Positions 5,307 to 5,326 of a stretch of 5,326 bases of DNA are shown one piece after another; within the stretch, counting starts at the first letter, position 1, and each line of letters opens with the position of its first letter. The position numbers and the translations under genes were made by a program. Under the pieces are notes generated by a model, which had not been told where the DNA came from, ran no database searches, and worked only from the letters and a program-made list of their open reading frames with translations. The DNA comes from an uncultured Actinomycetes bacterium (GTDB lineage: Bacteria > Actinomycetota > Actinomycetes > S36-B12), in assembly GCA_903918595.1 (NCBI GenBank), contig CAIXFB010000226.1, positions 1 through 5,326 of the forward strand. Direction: 5' to 3'.

Positions 5307-5326
5307 GTCGGTGGTCCAATGTTGCA

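Noticed and set aside
1..5326. Defence system, mobile element, CRISPR array or RNA gene
   Set aside because: No transposase, integrase, nuclease or helicase motifs, no regularly spaced repeats, and no tRNA- or rRNA-like sequence was seen on either strand.

Overview
The window looks like chromosomal DNA from a high-GC Gram-positive bacterium (Actinomycetota). Four things point that way: moderately GC-rich coding sequence, a purS-purQ-purL cluster followed by an SCP-like protein as in mycobacteria and relatives, a Ddn-type deazaflavin (F420)-dependent reductase, and promoter-like TANNNT hexamers placed so close to start codons that leaderless mRNAs are likely. The genus cannot be named from the sequence alone.

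Positions 40-3654, all on the minus strand, hold a tightly packed purine operon in transcription order purS, purQ, purL, then a sterol-carrier-like gene. PurS, PurQ and small-type PurL form the three-part FGAM synthase, which carries out the fourth step of de novo purine synthesis. The purS/purQ gap is 2 bp, purQ and purL overlap by 4 bp (ATGA), and the SCP-like gene starts 20 bp after the purL stop. The first 39 bases hold an inverted repeat resembling a DtxR/IdeR iron box, which would belong to something beyond the left edge.

Positions 3730-4770, also minus strand, hold two tandem paralogous genes. Each encodes a 166-residue secreted protein with an allene-oxide-cyclase/dirigent-like barrel signature (GGTGKY.GVSG). 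They align without gaps at about 61% identity. Each has a TANNNT hexamer exactly 6 nt before its ATG, so each copy appears to have its own leaderless promoter. Substrates and roles are unknown.

Positions 4803-5270, plus strand, hold a Ddn/nitroreductase-family F420-dependent oxidoreductase. It diverges from the second paralog across only 32 bp, so the two promoters must overlap. The final 56 bases hold only a weak AT-rich dyad.

No tRNA, rRNA, CRISPR array, insertion sequence or phage gene was seen. The purine operon is conventional. The least explained part is the secreted barrel pair with its compact leaderless promoters and divergent F420-type neighbour.
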